Source of the DNA: Mnemiopsis leidyi
Taxonomy: Eukaryota > Ctenophora > Tentaculata > Lobata > Bolinopsidae
Direction of reading: 5' to 3'
Assembly: GCA_000226015.1 (NCBI GenBank)
Contig: JH152692.1
Span: 318,755-378,987, forward strand
DNA: 60,233 bases
This document shows, one piece after another, positions 11,435 through 24,165 of the stretch (the stretch's first letter is position 1; the number at the start of each line of letters is the position of its first letter). The translations under genes were made by a program, and so were the position numbers. The notes beneath the pieces were generated by a model. The model saw only the letters and a list, made by a program, of their open reading frames with translations, was not told the DNA's origin and ran no database searches.

Positions 11435-13464
11435 ATGCTGATCCGAGGACTGACGATGCTGGTAATGGCCAGTCTGAGCCTTGTGGGGAACGTCAGTGTG
11501 ATAGTGGCGACACTCTCCTCCCCCTTTCTCCACACTCCTTCACACGTTCTTGTGGCTTTCCTCTGTTTCTTCCACCTGCTCAGTGCTGCTCTAAGCATGG
11601 TCCCTATCGGCTTATCCTGCCTGACCGAGAGCTGGATTGGCGGAGGTGAGTTTGTTCTCTAGTTTAAATAGTTTCATTTAAAAAGTATTTCAGAAAGTCA
11701 GAAACTCACGACACAGGAACAGCTCAAGATAGCAAATCACATTCGGAGGCTCAATTTCTGTTTTTACTTATCTTTTCCATTCTTTATCACAAACTACTAT
11801 TTCAGATTCAAATGGGTTTTTCTGCGAGATGTTCGGAGTGACTGTAATCCTGCTTACCATCATTCCTTTCAACCTCCTGGTAGTCATCTCTATAGACAAG
11901 TTCACGGCAGTTAAATACCCTCTCCAGTACAACAGGATCGTCACCAAGAAGACAGTCTGCTGCATGATAGTCTCCTGCATCCTCCTCCCCCTCGTAGGCT
12001 TGCTCCCTATTCAGAAGATCCTGATAGACTCCAACAGGATGCTCACACAGTTCTACCCGCCCTACGGATCCTGTCAACTGGTCATCTCATCCTCAGACCC
12101 AAGTGAGTGCGTCCTCTGCTACGTCCTCTACGGTATCTTCTTCGCGTTCCAGGTGCTCCCCCTCCTTGCTATAATAGTCTTCTACTCCCTCATCTTTGTG
12201 GAGGTGAAGAAGCAGGTGAAGAACGCACGTGCGCAGAGTCTCGACAAGAAGAACATGCTGGATTGCCACAAAGCGACAGTGACGATATTCCTGTTGGTGC
12301 TCACGTACGTTCTGACCTGGCTCCCAGAGTGGACTCTGGACTTCCTAGCTTTTCTGGGAGTTGGTATCAAGAACAATACGCTGTTTAACCTTCAGATCGC
12401 TGCCAGATGGATCTTCTTCCTCAGCCCGGTAGCGGACCCCTTCATTTACGCACTGCGGCACAACAAGGTATGTAGATCTTGTTTGTGGTAATCACATTAT
12501 CATCGAATGATTATCATCCGATCTATCCACGTTTTCATGAAAATGTAATCGAACCTATTATCGAATTTAATCGAATCACAGAGTTAGAAAATCAACAAAT
12601 TTTCGAGCTGTAACAGTGAAATTCCAAGTTCCGACTCCTTCCTACTAAAGACATCTCCACTCCTTAGGTGCAACAAGAGTTAAAGAGACTGCTCTGCCCT
12701 GCCCCCACTACCATCACCAAGCCTGACAGCAAGTCATGGGACGCCCCCTTTAACAGCATCCGCAAACTATTTACCTACCAGCAACTACCCAGCTTCAACA
12801 GCGATATCAGCAACAACCAAGGTTAGCTTGTAAGCTTGTTATCATCACATTTCCTACTTGTAACACATTAAGGAATTTGCATTTCCAGGAATATTGGTCG
12901 TCTTCCATTCGTCACAATTATCTGAATGATAAGGTGGTATCCATGTCTAACTGCAATTTCATTTCTTAGAAAAAAGGCACATATAACTATTCTATGTGTG
13001 GTGTTCTTTATCTGTCTCTCATAATATCCGATTTTCAATGCGCCTATAGTCCCAATTTTCAATGCGCCTATAGTCCCAATCGAATAAATGAAAGGAGGCA
13101 TTATCAATAAGAAGATTAGGTTTGCAAGGGCGGTACCTCTAACTATCTTAATATGTGTTATATGGCTTGATGCAGTTGGCTACTTGATGATCAAAATAGA
13201 AATATTTATTCTAGGAATCTAGGGACCGCACCTTGGGCTTTTTTTATATCACGACGTTAATCGCGACCGGTTTTTTATATTATGTTATGAATTCGCTGTT
13301 TGAATAACAAAGACCACCAAATATCATGAATAATTTCAGTTCACCACGGAACCAGAACAAGCAGCATCACAAACAGTGAAGGGAGCAAGAGACCGAGCCT
13401 TGGGGACTTCAGCCATCACCTTGTCAAGAACAACATCAACTGTGTTCCAGAGACGATTGTGTAA
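11435..13464 (+). CDS. Class A (rhodopsin-like) GPCR
   Basis: Four exons in phase: 11435-11645, 11806-12467, 12668-12821 and 13340-13464 (TAA), giving 383 residues. It has the marks of a seven-helix receptor. TM1 carries G-N (Asn19). The TM3 cysteine is at 77. The E/DRY position is D-K-F (101-103), followed by the usual AVKYPLQY. TM6 has a W-L-P in place of CWxP, and TM7 has D281-P-F-I-Y285. The first exon codes for almost no extracellular N-terminus, so an extra 5' exon is possible. The tail after TM7 is Ser/Thr-rich. The closest relative in view is the receptor at 18643-20538 (same DK(F/L) box and a near-identical DP-x-IYALRH). The ligand cannot be told from sequence. Confidence 0.85.
13031..13080. 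repeat. 24-bp direct duplication in GPCR intron 3
   Basis: Two exact copies of a unit with core TTCAATGCGCCTATAGTCCC lie side by side inside the third intron of the upstream GPCR gene. They do not touch an exon. Confidence 0.9.
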
Positions 13465-16400
13465 ACACAAGGATATTTTTCTGTGGGCTCGTATATACAG
13501 CCTGCAGGTAATCAGAAAGTTTCTGCTTGATATGGGAACGTCGAACTTTCTATCCACCATGCTTGGGCGGAGATCGAACAATTTGACTGCGAGGTGCCGT
13601 TTCACAACACCCAAACTCCTAGATGTTTTATTTTTCTTTTCAGAATCTACAGATGACATAGAAATGTCGACGAAACCAAATTTAGAATGAATTAATGAAA
13701 TTGCTTAAGACGTAATGACTAATTATCACCTGTCATGAATCACTGCGACATAAAAAACAATTGCATTTTCTAGAAGTGTTTCAGAAAAAACTCATATTTT
13801 CCCAGATGAGATTATTTTCTATTTCGTTCATCTATTTGATAAGTTCTCGAATTTCATGCAACAAAATTTTCGTAAACTGTTATTGATTAAAACTTAACAT
13901 TATTTATTTGAACCAGTTGTTGTTGCGTAATTTGATGATTAATACGAATTAATTGAGGTTTCAAAGCGCCAAAAAGAAACCGAGTCTTTATGTTTATTTC
14001 TATTTATTTGAAATTATGCTTTGTCTGACGAGATTTATGGAATTATTTAAAATTTCGTGTTTTATGACTTCATTGAAAATCTAGAAAACGTTTTTCATTT
14101 CTAACACACTAACAGCTAACGTCACATTTAATATTGCTTAATACCGGGTGTTAGAGGGACGAATTTCTTACAAATAACTAGAACAACAAGCGTCACTACT
14201 ATAGGGTATAGCCGTTCAAATCGTGCCATCAACATTACACAAGAATCCTTGACGTCAATAAATGACAAATTTACTTGGGAATAATCGTAGAATTTTACAA
14301 AATTAAAACCAGGTTTTATATATCACTGACATCACGTCTAGAAGTGTTTGATGATTAATGCGATATATATATATATATATACATAACGTCAGTAGAATTA
14401 GAAATAAAACACTATTAAGTCTCTGCCACAACACAACTTCATGGACTACATAAGTTTTACATGCACTGATGTGCACCGAGCTAGAGCTAGAGGATCGAAA
14501 CTCGTTATAAAACAATACATACACTTCCTCAAGAAGAACGCTAGTACCTGATGGGTTATTATATAGTACCGTAGCAGAAACAATTACTCAGGCAGCATCC
14601 TAGCTGATATGCTACGTTGGGATCTCACCGTAGTCTATCTTGTGTATTTTGTTCGTTGCTACACAATGCAATTTCTATGTTTTACAGAATCATACTAGTA
14701 TCTGAGTTATGTAGGAAAAAAACCAACTTTAATTTTCAGTGCTCCACATAGAAAAATGGTCGAACATACTTAATTTCAATTTCTACTAAACTATCATTTG
14801 CATAATACTTTTCATACTTCTTTGCATATTCTTCCTCCTAAAACTCACATTGTTTGCTTTTTCTCACGATAGATGAAATAAATTGTTCTAAATATACCCG
14901 TCCCCACGTGGCTAGAACAATTAAACAATAACTGCCACATGATCTACAATAACCGACAAAGTTTAAATTTTTATTTCTGAATGGAACGAGACAAACTGAC
15001 AGATAACTTGTTCAGATAACTTGTTGTTATTGTTTCTTGATTCTTCAACCTTAGTTTCTGTGCAGTTTTTATTGGAAATTTTGTGTAAAACTTGTAATTA
15101 AAGCATGTAGCTAATTTATAAAAAAGCCAAACCTGTATGCTCAACAATACATAAGTAGAAATGGTCAGATTTATCTGATGGATTATCATCTACACTAAGT
15201 CTTATACACAATATCAAAAACAGATGACACATTTCAAAAATGTACGTAGTTATCTAAGACAGTAGCTCGAGATGAACAAAGATCAATTGATAAGCGGGAG
15301 TTTACACAAAAACCAATGCTAATCACAGATTTTGGTGTATTAGTTGTTTATTGTAGTTTGAAATTTGAATAAGCAGCCTCAATTCAGACACGGCGATAAT
15401 TTAGCACATTACTGGCATGTTCTAGTCTTAATTATAACGATTTCCCCATAATTTCTTAAAAATCTTTGCCTAAAAAAGTGTGCAATAAACAGAAAATTAC
15501 CTCTTTTATTACTATAAACTGAAAAATTAACGTTTAGGAAATGCTTTATAGTATCTTTACGAGGTCCAGTGTTTTGCTCTATTTGCAGTGCCCGGAGAGA
15601 GGAGGTAGTTATGGACTATGTAAAAATATGTCCCACATCACGGAGAATACAGAAAAGTAAAATTACAACTTCATAGTCTACTTCTTGTGCAGTGCCTACA
15701 ATACTCTGTTTTGTCATTTCTATAGTTTACAGTGTACATTGTACAATGTACATGTACAATGTACATTAACTTCCTGCAGTCTCTTCCCTAACAGCGCATT
15801 TCATTTCATCCTCTTTTAGGTCGCTAACTGATATACCATAACGAATTTCGTTCACATTCACTAAAAGTTGTGTAAACTTTATAAGATTACACGTTTAAAC
15901 CAAGGCATGGGTTGGTTGTAAGTTTTACGTGCAGCCAAGCTGGAAGCAAATAAAATGGTGAAAACATGATTATAACATTTATTTACAAATTGTCGATACA
16001 CTACAAACTATAATTAGTAGTTGAAGCAACGCATAATTGAAGTAATTGAAAAACCGACCGGGACATAGACCAAGACAGAGAAAAGGCACTATTTTTGTGC
16101 TGCGCACACTGCAGCAACTTTTAGCTCGTTTTAATCGATTAACTCGTCTCAATCTATATTTTGCACTTCATTCTCTTTTCTGCACTTGTACCCCCACTGC
16201 TTGGTCCAGGACGACACGAAACATAGACGTGGCTACAGATTTTGAAACGTTTATTAGTTTACTTTCCTGCCGGACAAAATCTCATTAGTACTAAGCTCAA
16301 ACTGATATTGTCGTTTGACTTTACTACAAATAAAAGGTCACATTATTTTACATAATTAATTGCATTTGCTCCCTTAACGGCCTATGAAATTGTCCGACAC

Positions 16401-16546
16401 TCAAACCAATCTATGTGTGACGTATCCCTCTTGATATGAACCATGCTCCAGGTGCTCAATACTGATAGATTGGTCAGGCAGTCTCCCTCTAATGATGGAA
16501 CCAGCCATCAGTTCTCGTACAGTCATAGAATAATCGGTAAGCCCAA
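13465..16546. other. Intergenic
   Basis: No supported gene between the GPCR and the sulfotransferase. It contains a short TA microsatellite (14362-14381) and a long palindrome (15733-15766). The rest is AT-rich with frequent stops in all frames. Confidence 0.55.
15733..15766. repeat. Perfect palindrome built from GTACA/TGTAC
   Basis: TGTACATTGTACAATGTACA is its own reverse complement and is followed at once by a partial second copy. It could extrude as a cruciform. No gene lies within several hundred bases. Confidence 0.9.
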
Positions 16547-17761
16547 CTAAAGATATCCGAGTTTGTACATTGCATCCCCACAGGCGCTCTCCACTTCCAG
16601 ACGTAATTCATCAGATAGATTGTCTCTCCAATCTTTCTTCGTCGTGAAATTAGTTCTAGTGTCCAGCAGTTTGATCTTATCTCGAATTTCATTGGGGTTG
16701 TTTGTCTGTAAAAAGTTAGTGATTCTCTCTGTCTCGCCGTAAGGGTTCTTCTGTATGTCTTCAAACTTAACTTTGAGAAAGGAGTCTGGATGGGAAACTT
16801 TCAACTGTTCAGACACCTCCCAGTTGATAAGATATGACTGACAAAGACGCTCCAAATCCCCACAAAGGCCAGGCAAGCACCAGAAGTTTACCAGCTTGTT
16901 TTCCTGTCTACTGTACCAGACAGCCCTGGGATCCCTGACAAGCCAGATAATCTTGACGTTGGAGTAACTGAGATAGTGGGAAACCTGCGCCAGAGATATC
17001 CTGACATACTTGACGATCTGTATCGGATACTTCCGGCACTGTTCCGACATGAAGGTCTGGTTGAGACAGGGGTTGTTGGTACGTCTCCTGGATCTCTTGC
17101 AGGAATCAGGTAACTTGTTGTTCTCCTTGAGGTAGACCCGTTTGAAGAACATGCCCCGCAAGTACTCCATGTCCAGGTTCTCGTAGTCGCACGACAGCAG
17201 GGTGTCAGTGATGTTAGTAACAAAGTCGGTAACGCCAGGGTCCGTCAGGGAGGCGGTGTAGTGTCCATCTAACGGTTCGTAGTGGAGATAAGCGTCCTGC
17301 TGGGAGGAGAGAATGTTGGCGAAGGTGGTAGATCCGCTTCTCCACGTGCTCACTATCAGGAGGTTCTGTTGTTTCCTGTCCGCCAGGAACACGTCTGGGG
17401 TCGTGATGGAGAACTCTGTATCTTCCACCTCGGTGATGGTTGAGGGTCTTGTTTTGTTTTCATCATTGTTGTTGGGTGAGCTCTCTGAGAAAGTGGGCGA
17501 GTCCTGCTCATTTAGATTTGTTTCCGCTTGATTTAGGAGTGATTCTAGTAAGTCTATGTGAACTGTTGGGTCACATGACAGTTCGGGGTGACGCGTCTTG
17601 AATATATCGTTACTTACAGTTCCAGGGGAGTCGCTGTAGCTGCATGACAGGTAAAAGAAAACGAGCACGCAACAAATAATCAGGACCAGGAGCAGATTAG
17701 ACGGTTTGCAAACAGATGGCAAGGACATTCTCTCTGGAATGAATACATTTGGTCCGTACAT
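16547..17761 (-). CDS. Golgi carbohydrate sulfotransferase (CHST1/3-type)
   Basis: A single-exon gene of 404 residues. It has the layout of a type II Golgi enzyme: a short cytosolic tail, one membrane helix at about 22-40, and a Ser/Asn-rich stem to about 130. The catalytic domain starts with the PAPS 5'-phosphosulfate loop STWRSGST (138-145). The 3'-phosphate-binding region follows at about 275-285 (VRDPRAVWYSR). These enzymes transfer sulfate from PAPS to C6 of Gal, GlcNAc or GalNAc in glycans such as keratan or chondroitin sulfate. Several cysteines in the catalytic domain fit a lumenal fold. The exact sugar specificity cannot be read from the sequence. The start was chosen because it gives the complete anchor; a second Met at residue 12 is possible. 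Confidence 0.9.
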   Translation of the reverse strand: MYGPNVFIPERMSLPSVCKPSNLLLVLIICCVLVFFYLSCSYSDSPGTVSNDIFKTRHPELSCDPTVHIDLLESLLNQAETNLNEQDSPTFSESSPNNNDENKTRPSTITEVEDTEFSITTPDVFLADRKQQNLLIVSTWRSGSTTFANILSSQQDAYLHYEPLDGHYTASLTDPGVTDFVTNITDTLLSCDYENLDMEYLRGMFFKRVYLKENNKLPDSCKRSRRRTNNPCLNQTFMSEQCRKYPIQIVKYVRISLAQVSHYLSYSNVKIIWLVRDPRAVWYSRQENKLVNFWCLPGLCGDLERLCQSYLINWEVSEQLKVSHPDSFLKVKFEDIQKNPYGETERITNFLQTNNPNEIRDKIKLLDTRTNFTTKKDWRDNLSDELRLEVESACGDAMYKLGYL

Positions 17762-18642
17762 CCGTGTTTTTATTAGACCTGCTCTACGTGTTTGAGAAAG
17801 CTAGGGCGCTGTGATTGCTCCACCTAATAACACACGATTTATCCATACAGTCGGTTTAAGTTAATAATTTCCATAACTTATTTACAGTTTTATTACCGGG
17901 CGCTGCGTGGCTTTCTCTACGGTCCCCTCCGTAGCAAATAAGACTGAGGTCCCCATGCAACAGTTTGACTGGTGTTTAGGGCCTCGAAACTTCTGGTATT
18001 AAATCACAACTTGACAATTGGCTAGAATGTGGTATTGAATCATGAGATACTTCTTACTATTTTTGTTCAAAAGATATACGATAATAGAAATTAGTCCTCC
18101 TCTAAGCCTTATCATATCTCTTTCAGATCATTCGATATAGAAAATAACTGGTCAATATTCATGTCACAGTGATATGTGCAACCATGTCAAGTAATTGTTT
18201 GTCAACAACACGTGTTCCTACGATAATAACGGTGGCCACAATGACAAATGTAAATAGACGTGTCGATATTACGTTTTGAGTAATTGATAGTGCAGTCAGT
18301 TGTTGTACATTGACAGCAGTTTCCTTATACTTTAGAAAACAACTGTATATGCTGGACTTGTTTAACTTCGTTTGATGTTTAAGTAGCATATCATTTGATT
18401 CGAGGTGAAGTTTAGTTTGCTAATCTGGTCTATTTACAGATAGGTTTATCTCGTTAACCAATGTCTTGCTGCTCTACGATAAATTAAAAGCAACAAGAGT
18501 AACTATGGTGGTTTTGTAGCAAATTTTTGTTAATTCATCAATTAAGTTGCGTCTTCAAAACAAGCCCGGTAATTGGGTGATTAAACATATTACTGATGTT
18601 TGCAGGCTCAATAGTTCCATGTATTCCACTGCTTCCTAGACA
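17762..18642. other. Intergenic, between divergent sulfotransferase and GPCR genes
   Basis: The region lies between a minus-strand and a plus-strand gene and must contain both promoters. I see no repeated element and no clear TATA box or other motif that I would defend. Confidence 0.45.
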
Positions 18643-18698
18643 ATGTTCCTTTGTTTCTCTAACACTACCTCAAACGATACAATTCTCGCGCAAGGTAC

Positions 18699-18794
<96 letters not shown>

Positions 18795-18804
18795 NNNNNN
18801 NNNN

Positions 18805-18880
<76 letters not shown>

Positions 18881-20538
18881 TGTGTGTCTGTATCTGTGTA
18901 CATCTATACCGTTTAACTAACATAACCACAATTTCAGGAGTATTCTACAGTGTATTCTCGGTCTTTGCCATATTTGGAAATCTCCTGGTAGTCATAGTAA
19001 CGGTCCGGGTATCCCAACTTCACACAACCTCTAACATCCTTATCGGACTGCTATGTTTCGTAGACCTGCTGTACGCCGTGTGTCACGGAGTGTGGGTAGC
19101 TGTAACCTCCCTCCTACTCTACTGGCCCTTCCCCGGGGGAGGGGACGGGGCTCTGTGTAAAACCTCCAGCTACGCCAGTGTCCTCTGGACGGGCATACTC
19201 TTCATGATGTTAGCTGCTATCAGTATAGACAAACTAGTAGCCATAGTCTACCCCCTCAATTACCGGAAACTCATGAAACGGCGGGTGGTAGGACTGATGT
19301 TCAGCGTGTCTGTCCTAACTCCGGTACTCCTGATAACAACTCCACTAGGGATACTTGACATGCAGGGCAACCTCTCCCACAAGTTCTACGTAGCGTACGG
19401 ACAATGCACCCTCTTCTTCAAGATGAACGAGAGCACTGAGTTTGTAGAGGTACACGAGTTTCCCATCATCTTGATACCCTACATCATGTGGTCGCTAACG
19501 CAGATCGTACCTCTTGTCACTATTATTGCCTGCTACTCCAAAATATTCTACGAAGTTCGGAAGCAGGTGAGAAACGCCAGGAGAAACAGTATACGAGGTC
19601 CAACCGGTAAGGGAGTCCTGAAATCCTACAAAGCGGTAACGACAATCTTTCTTATCATAGTCACCTTTGTTGTTACGTGGTTTCCCGAATTTCTTATTGA
19701 CGTTTTCATCATGCTACACATCATAGAACCGAAGAACGAGTCGTCACTAACGTTTGCTGTGAGTGTGGTAACAAGATGGCTCTACTATCTCTCCCCCACG
19801 TTAGACCCCTACATATACGCACTGCGACACAAGCGACTACAGAGTGCGATAAAACAGACGTTCTGCATACCCCGGTACCAGGGTGAGTACGTCTACTCCA
19901 ACAGTGACGTCGTGTCGCGCGCCATGAAGCGCATCTCTAGCGCCGTCCAGCAGAGCATCAACTCGGAGCGGATACAGAGACACTCCACCAAGATACTGGA
20001 CAGTGTGTCGGGCAGCGTAACATCCCTGGGCTCCCTCCTCTCCACCCACATACAGTCTCACGTGGACCTCATCATAGACACGGCCTCCGCAGCCACCCCC
20101 AAACTATTACGTAGGAGGCCCGCCAGTGCTCCCATAGCGATGGAACTAGACAACTACCTCCCGCTATCAGCTTCTCAGCTCCAACAGTCCCGACCTCGCT
20201 CCTGGATGACGGCTAAGATGGGGAGGAAGGTGTCGGTTGTTCAGGAGATGGAGAGTCCCACAAGATCTGAACCCAGTAGACCGACCACTCACAACTCAGA
20301 TAGATCTGAAGTAAGGGTTAGCCAGTCCACCAGCGATTTAGTGGAGCAGTCTGAGTCAACCGACAGTTTGTTAAACAGTAGTTCGTCGGCTAGTCCATTT
20401 CTTTGTAAGTTGTGTGATAAGAGCGATAATGGGCTGGTTGAAACAGAGAATAAGATCTTTAAGCAAAACGGGAATGATGTCATGGCTCATATCGGCATGT
20501 CAAGTTTAGAGGATGGACTTGGTCAGGTGACCGATTGA
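18643..20538 (+). CDS. Class A GPCR with long C-terminal tail
   Basis: Two exons, 18643-18694 and 18938-20538, join in phase 1 to give 550 residues. Exon 1 codes for a 17-residue extracellular start with two N-glycosylation sequons (NTT, NDT). Exon 2 opens in TM1 (G31-N32) and carries the TM3 cysteine, a D-K-L box with AIVYPLNY, a W-F-P in TM6 and D-P-Y-I-Y in TM7. The tail after TM7 is over 200 residues long and Ser-rich, with basic patches (LLRRRPAS), which suits phosphorylation and arrestin binding. The intron is almost wholly a TG repeat and contains a 10 N gap. Reading through it gives a Cys-Val run, which is an artefact. It is a paralogue of the receptor at 11435-13464. Confidence 0.87.
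18701..18890. repeat. (TG)n microsatellite filling a GPCR intron
   Basis: About 90 TG units, broken by the gap at 18795-18804. The repeat begins 6 bases after the donor CAAG|GTACGG and ends about 50 bases before the acceptor, so the true length is unknown. Confidence 0.97.
18795..18804. other. Assembly gap (10 N)
   Basis: Ten Ns inside the TG repeat. The round number suggests a gap of unknown size where reads could not cross the repeat. Confidence 0.99.
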
Positions 20539-21026
20539 AGAAGCTAAAAATGTGTCCGAAATATTTGCAAACTATTTATAGAAATCATTGCGAAACTACT
20601 CTATCGAATATATCTACTTGAATGCAATGGGTCGACAGATGGAGACTGCTATAGCTGTATCGGTTTACTTGGTTTTTGTGAAATGGATGACATGATATAA
20701 ACCATTTAATCAGATAAGCTCCCTCTCTCGTTTGTCTTACATCACTCAAGAACATAGACATAAATACCATGAAAATGGACCTGATCGAGTTGAATCCATT
20801 TTTTCATAACTCTTATGGCTTACGCAACATTCAAACAATTTTTAGCTTCTCTTGTGGTTAACTAAGTGCTTAATGTTTTGTGTCTTATTGTTTTACGAGG
20901 TATGCCACTTAAGTTTCATTGAATATAACTTTCTCAACAGCGAAAATCAAGTTTAAATCATCGAAACTATACTAACAGTCTTCGACCGGTTCAAAAAATA
21001 TTAATGCACCAGCTCTTGTGATCTAA
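20539..21026. other. Intergenic between convergent genes
   Basis: The 3' ends of the GPCR (plus) and the seven-exon gene (minus) face each other here. I see no further coding signal. Confidence 0.55.
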
Positions 21027-23145
21027 TTAACAAATGTGAAACAAATCAGTCGAACTGCAAGGAAGTTTAGATATTTAGTACTCACGGTGAATTAGAAGCA
21101 GCAGGGGAGTTAGCAGGTACCCAGCCGGAGATGTAGCCGTCTAGGTGACAGTGTCTCCGCACCGTCTCGAACGTGAGGTACCAGGACCTCCCCCTGCAGC
21201 GGGTACAAGGGCACATGTACTCCTTCCTCCTATCTGAGATGGGGGTGTGGTCTTTAATCAGATCAATTGAGCAACCGCGGTATTATCATCTTCTCAACCG
21301 CGGTATTATCATCTTCTCAACCACTCTTCTCCTTTTTTCAATTCAAAAATTAATCTAATGGTCATGTAAGGGTGATAATTACCATAGTGGCGAAAGCGAA
21401 TCCAAAGTTCTTCTTCTGAGTTTAGAATATTGTTATTATTTACAGTCCCAACTCCAACACTCGATGTACTACTTGATGTACTGGTTCCTGTAATGATTTA
21501 TCTTTAAAACTCGGGAACATTATTCTTTCGTGCTTCTCTCAAGCGAGAAACAGAGCACAAAACATGACAAATATCTTTATTTTTGATAGCAGTATGTTCA
21601 GATGCGGGACCTGATCTAAGTCTCATGTAAGTTGGAGAAAGAAGGGTGAGGAGCGCAGTGCTGATGATTGAAGCGGTACTAGGCTCGGCAGAGATCCCGT
21701 TGTTTAGAGAGCCAGTTCGATCGGGAAAATTCGCAAAGCTGGCTTGACCTAAATAACGGACCGAGTTGACTTGATTGAGAATATGACGAAAGTTGGGTTG
21801 ACGGTAAAAGTCAGCGGCAGGGTCAAACCTGCCGGTTATAACAGAGAGGGCAGAGCCGTCCGGGAAACTTTCTGTCAAGGTGACCAGCGAGAGTTTACTG
21901 CCTAGTGCTGATATGTTGCTGATATCGATTGATCGGAACATAACAGAAAAGAAAGAAGTGATAGCTTCTGATGTTAATAGAGAGTGGGATCAATGATTGA
22001 TGTGTATGTGTTGGTGCTAATGACCTAATTATGGACTTATAAAATGATTATGCCGTGATTATTGTTTGGTTGACTGTCTGTGTTTGTCCAGTGTTTCATT
22101 TCTTGTTGAAACAGTATAACAGAACTTATCCAAATAACTTCTAAACAATTCAGTACCTGTAGATGAGGTCAAAGGAGATGCTAGGGTGGCTAGGGCTCCA
22201 GTAACGGCAGTCAGCACTGAGGAAACGGTCAAACCGAGATTTCTGAAATAAACTTATTTACTTTTGTTGAAATATCTGTGAGTCACACCCATGCCGCGAT
22301 AGCGATGTATCAATATTACTTTTACTAAGTAAGAATTAGTAAATAGAAATACCTGGAACTTGAAGGTTGGGATACAGGAGCAGTTGAAGGAGCAGTTAAA
22401 GGAGCGGTTGAAGGAGCACTTGAAGGAGCAGAAGTTGAGGTTCTAGTCGAAGTAGAGGCGGGAGCAGGAGTAGAGCTGAGGTCAGGGTAGAAGGTTGGAA
22501 CAGGTCTACCAGAGGGTGCAGGTAGTGTGGCTGTAGAAGCTGATGAGGAGCTCGACGCTGGAGGGTATTGGATGTTTTAGAGAGCATCTCTCATTGATAT
22601 TATAAGCGTAAAGCGTTATTGAGTACAATAAGATTTTATAAGCCACATACCAGCTTCAAACCGTAAATTACAGTGGTTTGGTGCGGTCGGAACCTAAATC
22701 AAATTTGGTTAATAGCTTGTATCACGTCACGCCTAACTTAACTCCTTGAACCTGAACTAGTAGAAGGAAGATTTGGATCTGAATTAGAGGACAATGCAGC
22801 TGCTTCTTTCTTTTTTCTTCGTTCCTCCCTCTTCTTTTCCCGATAGGCATCAGAGACGACAATTACAATGTCGTCCTCAAACAGCTTGTCATTCTTGCTG
22901 GATACTATTTCACAATCCCCCACTGAAGATATATATATATATCATGGACCGAGAAGCTGTTAAATTCAACCAGCATTCAAAAATTTGATAAGCGATTTCA
23001 AATGCAAATAAAACTTAATACTTATACAGGTAGTTACATGATAGTTGACTCATAGTTTTATAAGCCTCATGATGATCTATATGCTTAATAGATAAGTTAT
23101 GTAGTCTTAAGAATAATTACTTGTTTTTGGTTGGAAGTTGCTCAT
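21027..23145 (-). CDS. Unknown protein with a C-terminal transposase-associated-like CxC domain
   Basis: Seven exons join with matching phase at every junction: 23121-23145, 22752-22922, 22353-22557, 22157-22242, 21611-21907, 21086-21233 and 21027-21054 (TAA). The total is 960 bases, or 319 residues. In order the protein has an acidic N-terminus with a basic coiled-coil-like segment (AYREKKREERRKKKE), a Ser/Thr/Pro/Ala-rich stretch, a hydrophobic-small segment, an unrecognised region, and near the C-terminus a CPCTRCRGRSW...TVRRHCHLDGY...W pattern. That pattern resembles the zinc-binding-like transposase-associated domain known from plant CACTA elements (CPCxxC, then V-x2-H, G-(F/Y)). No transposase follows. 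The other parts match nothing I know. The A|TG junction between exons 1 and 2 recreates an ATG, so the true start could be either Met. Confidence 0.65.
21273..21325. repeat. 23-bp direct duplication in an intron
   Basis: Two exact copies and the start of a third of a unit with core CAACCGCGGTATTATCATC, in the intron before exon 21086-21233 of the minus-strand gene. The copies lie 40-90 bases inside the intron and do not reach the acceptor. Confidence 0.85.
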
Positions 23146-24165
23146 ACTTTTTTGAGAGCTCTGGACCTGCAATAAAGAGTGTCAAAATAACCCGTTGGAT
23201 ATATAGAAAATAAGGAGCTACTTGGCAGGCGTAACGGAAATTTGGCTTAAAATTGCTGTTTGATTTTCTGTCCGAGGCAATTCGGGATTTATGAAGACAA
23301 TAATTATTGACATCAAGATTGATATCAAGATCTTTATAGATGATAAGTCGAACCTTACATAATAGCTCAAGGCCAGTCAAAGCTCAAACACCTAAACGAT
23401 AAACATACGTGTTCGATGCGTTAGTATGCAATCAATGTTGATCTCCGATTATGATCAATGCCGCTTATCAATGATATCAATATTGACTTTGAGGAGCACA
23501 GAAGTTAGCCATCACGCAAAAACTAGCCAACTTCGTGTCTTGTAGAAATCGCAATCAAAAAGGGGCTGTCGCGAAGAATTTGTTGATATAATTACAGGGG
23601 GGAAAGATTAATCACAAATAACTGATTCAAAGCTTGAAAGTTGCAGTAGCGTAAACCTAAGTCCTCTGTGCAGCCCCAAATCCCACTTTAAAAAAGAGTA
23701 AACAATGAAGCAGTAAATATTTAACGAGTTGTGGAATCATTAAACGGAATTCAAATAATAAATCAATGCGGACAGATTAAGGTTTAAGTTTACAGAATAC
23801 AACACAGCGGGAAATTAAACAGAAAACGTACATCTGAACGGGGATGCACTCAACTAATAGTATGTAATTTCAACAAAATTTACATGAAAAATTAAGTATT
23901 AAACCTTATCACATTCAGTCATCATTATCATTACAACTGTGCGACCTGTCGCTGAAGTATTTAAATTTAATAAAGAACATACTCAAATGTTCTCTGATCG
24001 TTAAATTATAAAATGTTCAATATCTTCAAACGAGCAAAATCTAGCTCTAACAACCAGATATTTTACAAAACCGAATTTTTTTGACCCAGTCTGATTGTCT
24101 CGAATCATCCTGCCTTATCGACACCATCGACGGACTTTAAAATCTGGCAACGTTGAGCGTTCTCA
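23146..24165. other. Intergenic between two minus-strand genes
   Basis: Lies between the 3' end of HEATR5 and the first coding exon of the seven-exon gene. AT-rich, with no coding signal or repeat that I can support. It should contain the promoter of the downstream gene. Confidence 0.5.

Noticed and set aside
16046-16288. 80-residue plus-strand frame upstream of the carbohydrate sulfotransferase 3' end
   Set aside because: No domain, no splice partner, and composition like the surrounding intergenic DNA.
18596-18929. Poly-Cys/Val and poly-Thr/His frames on both strands
   Set aside because: Products of the TG repeat. The phased GT-AG intron removes it from the GPCR gene.
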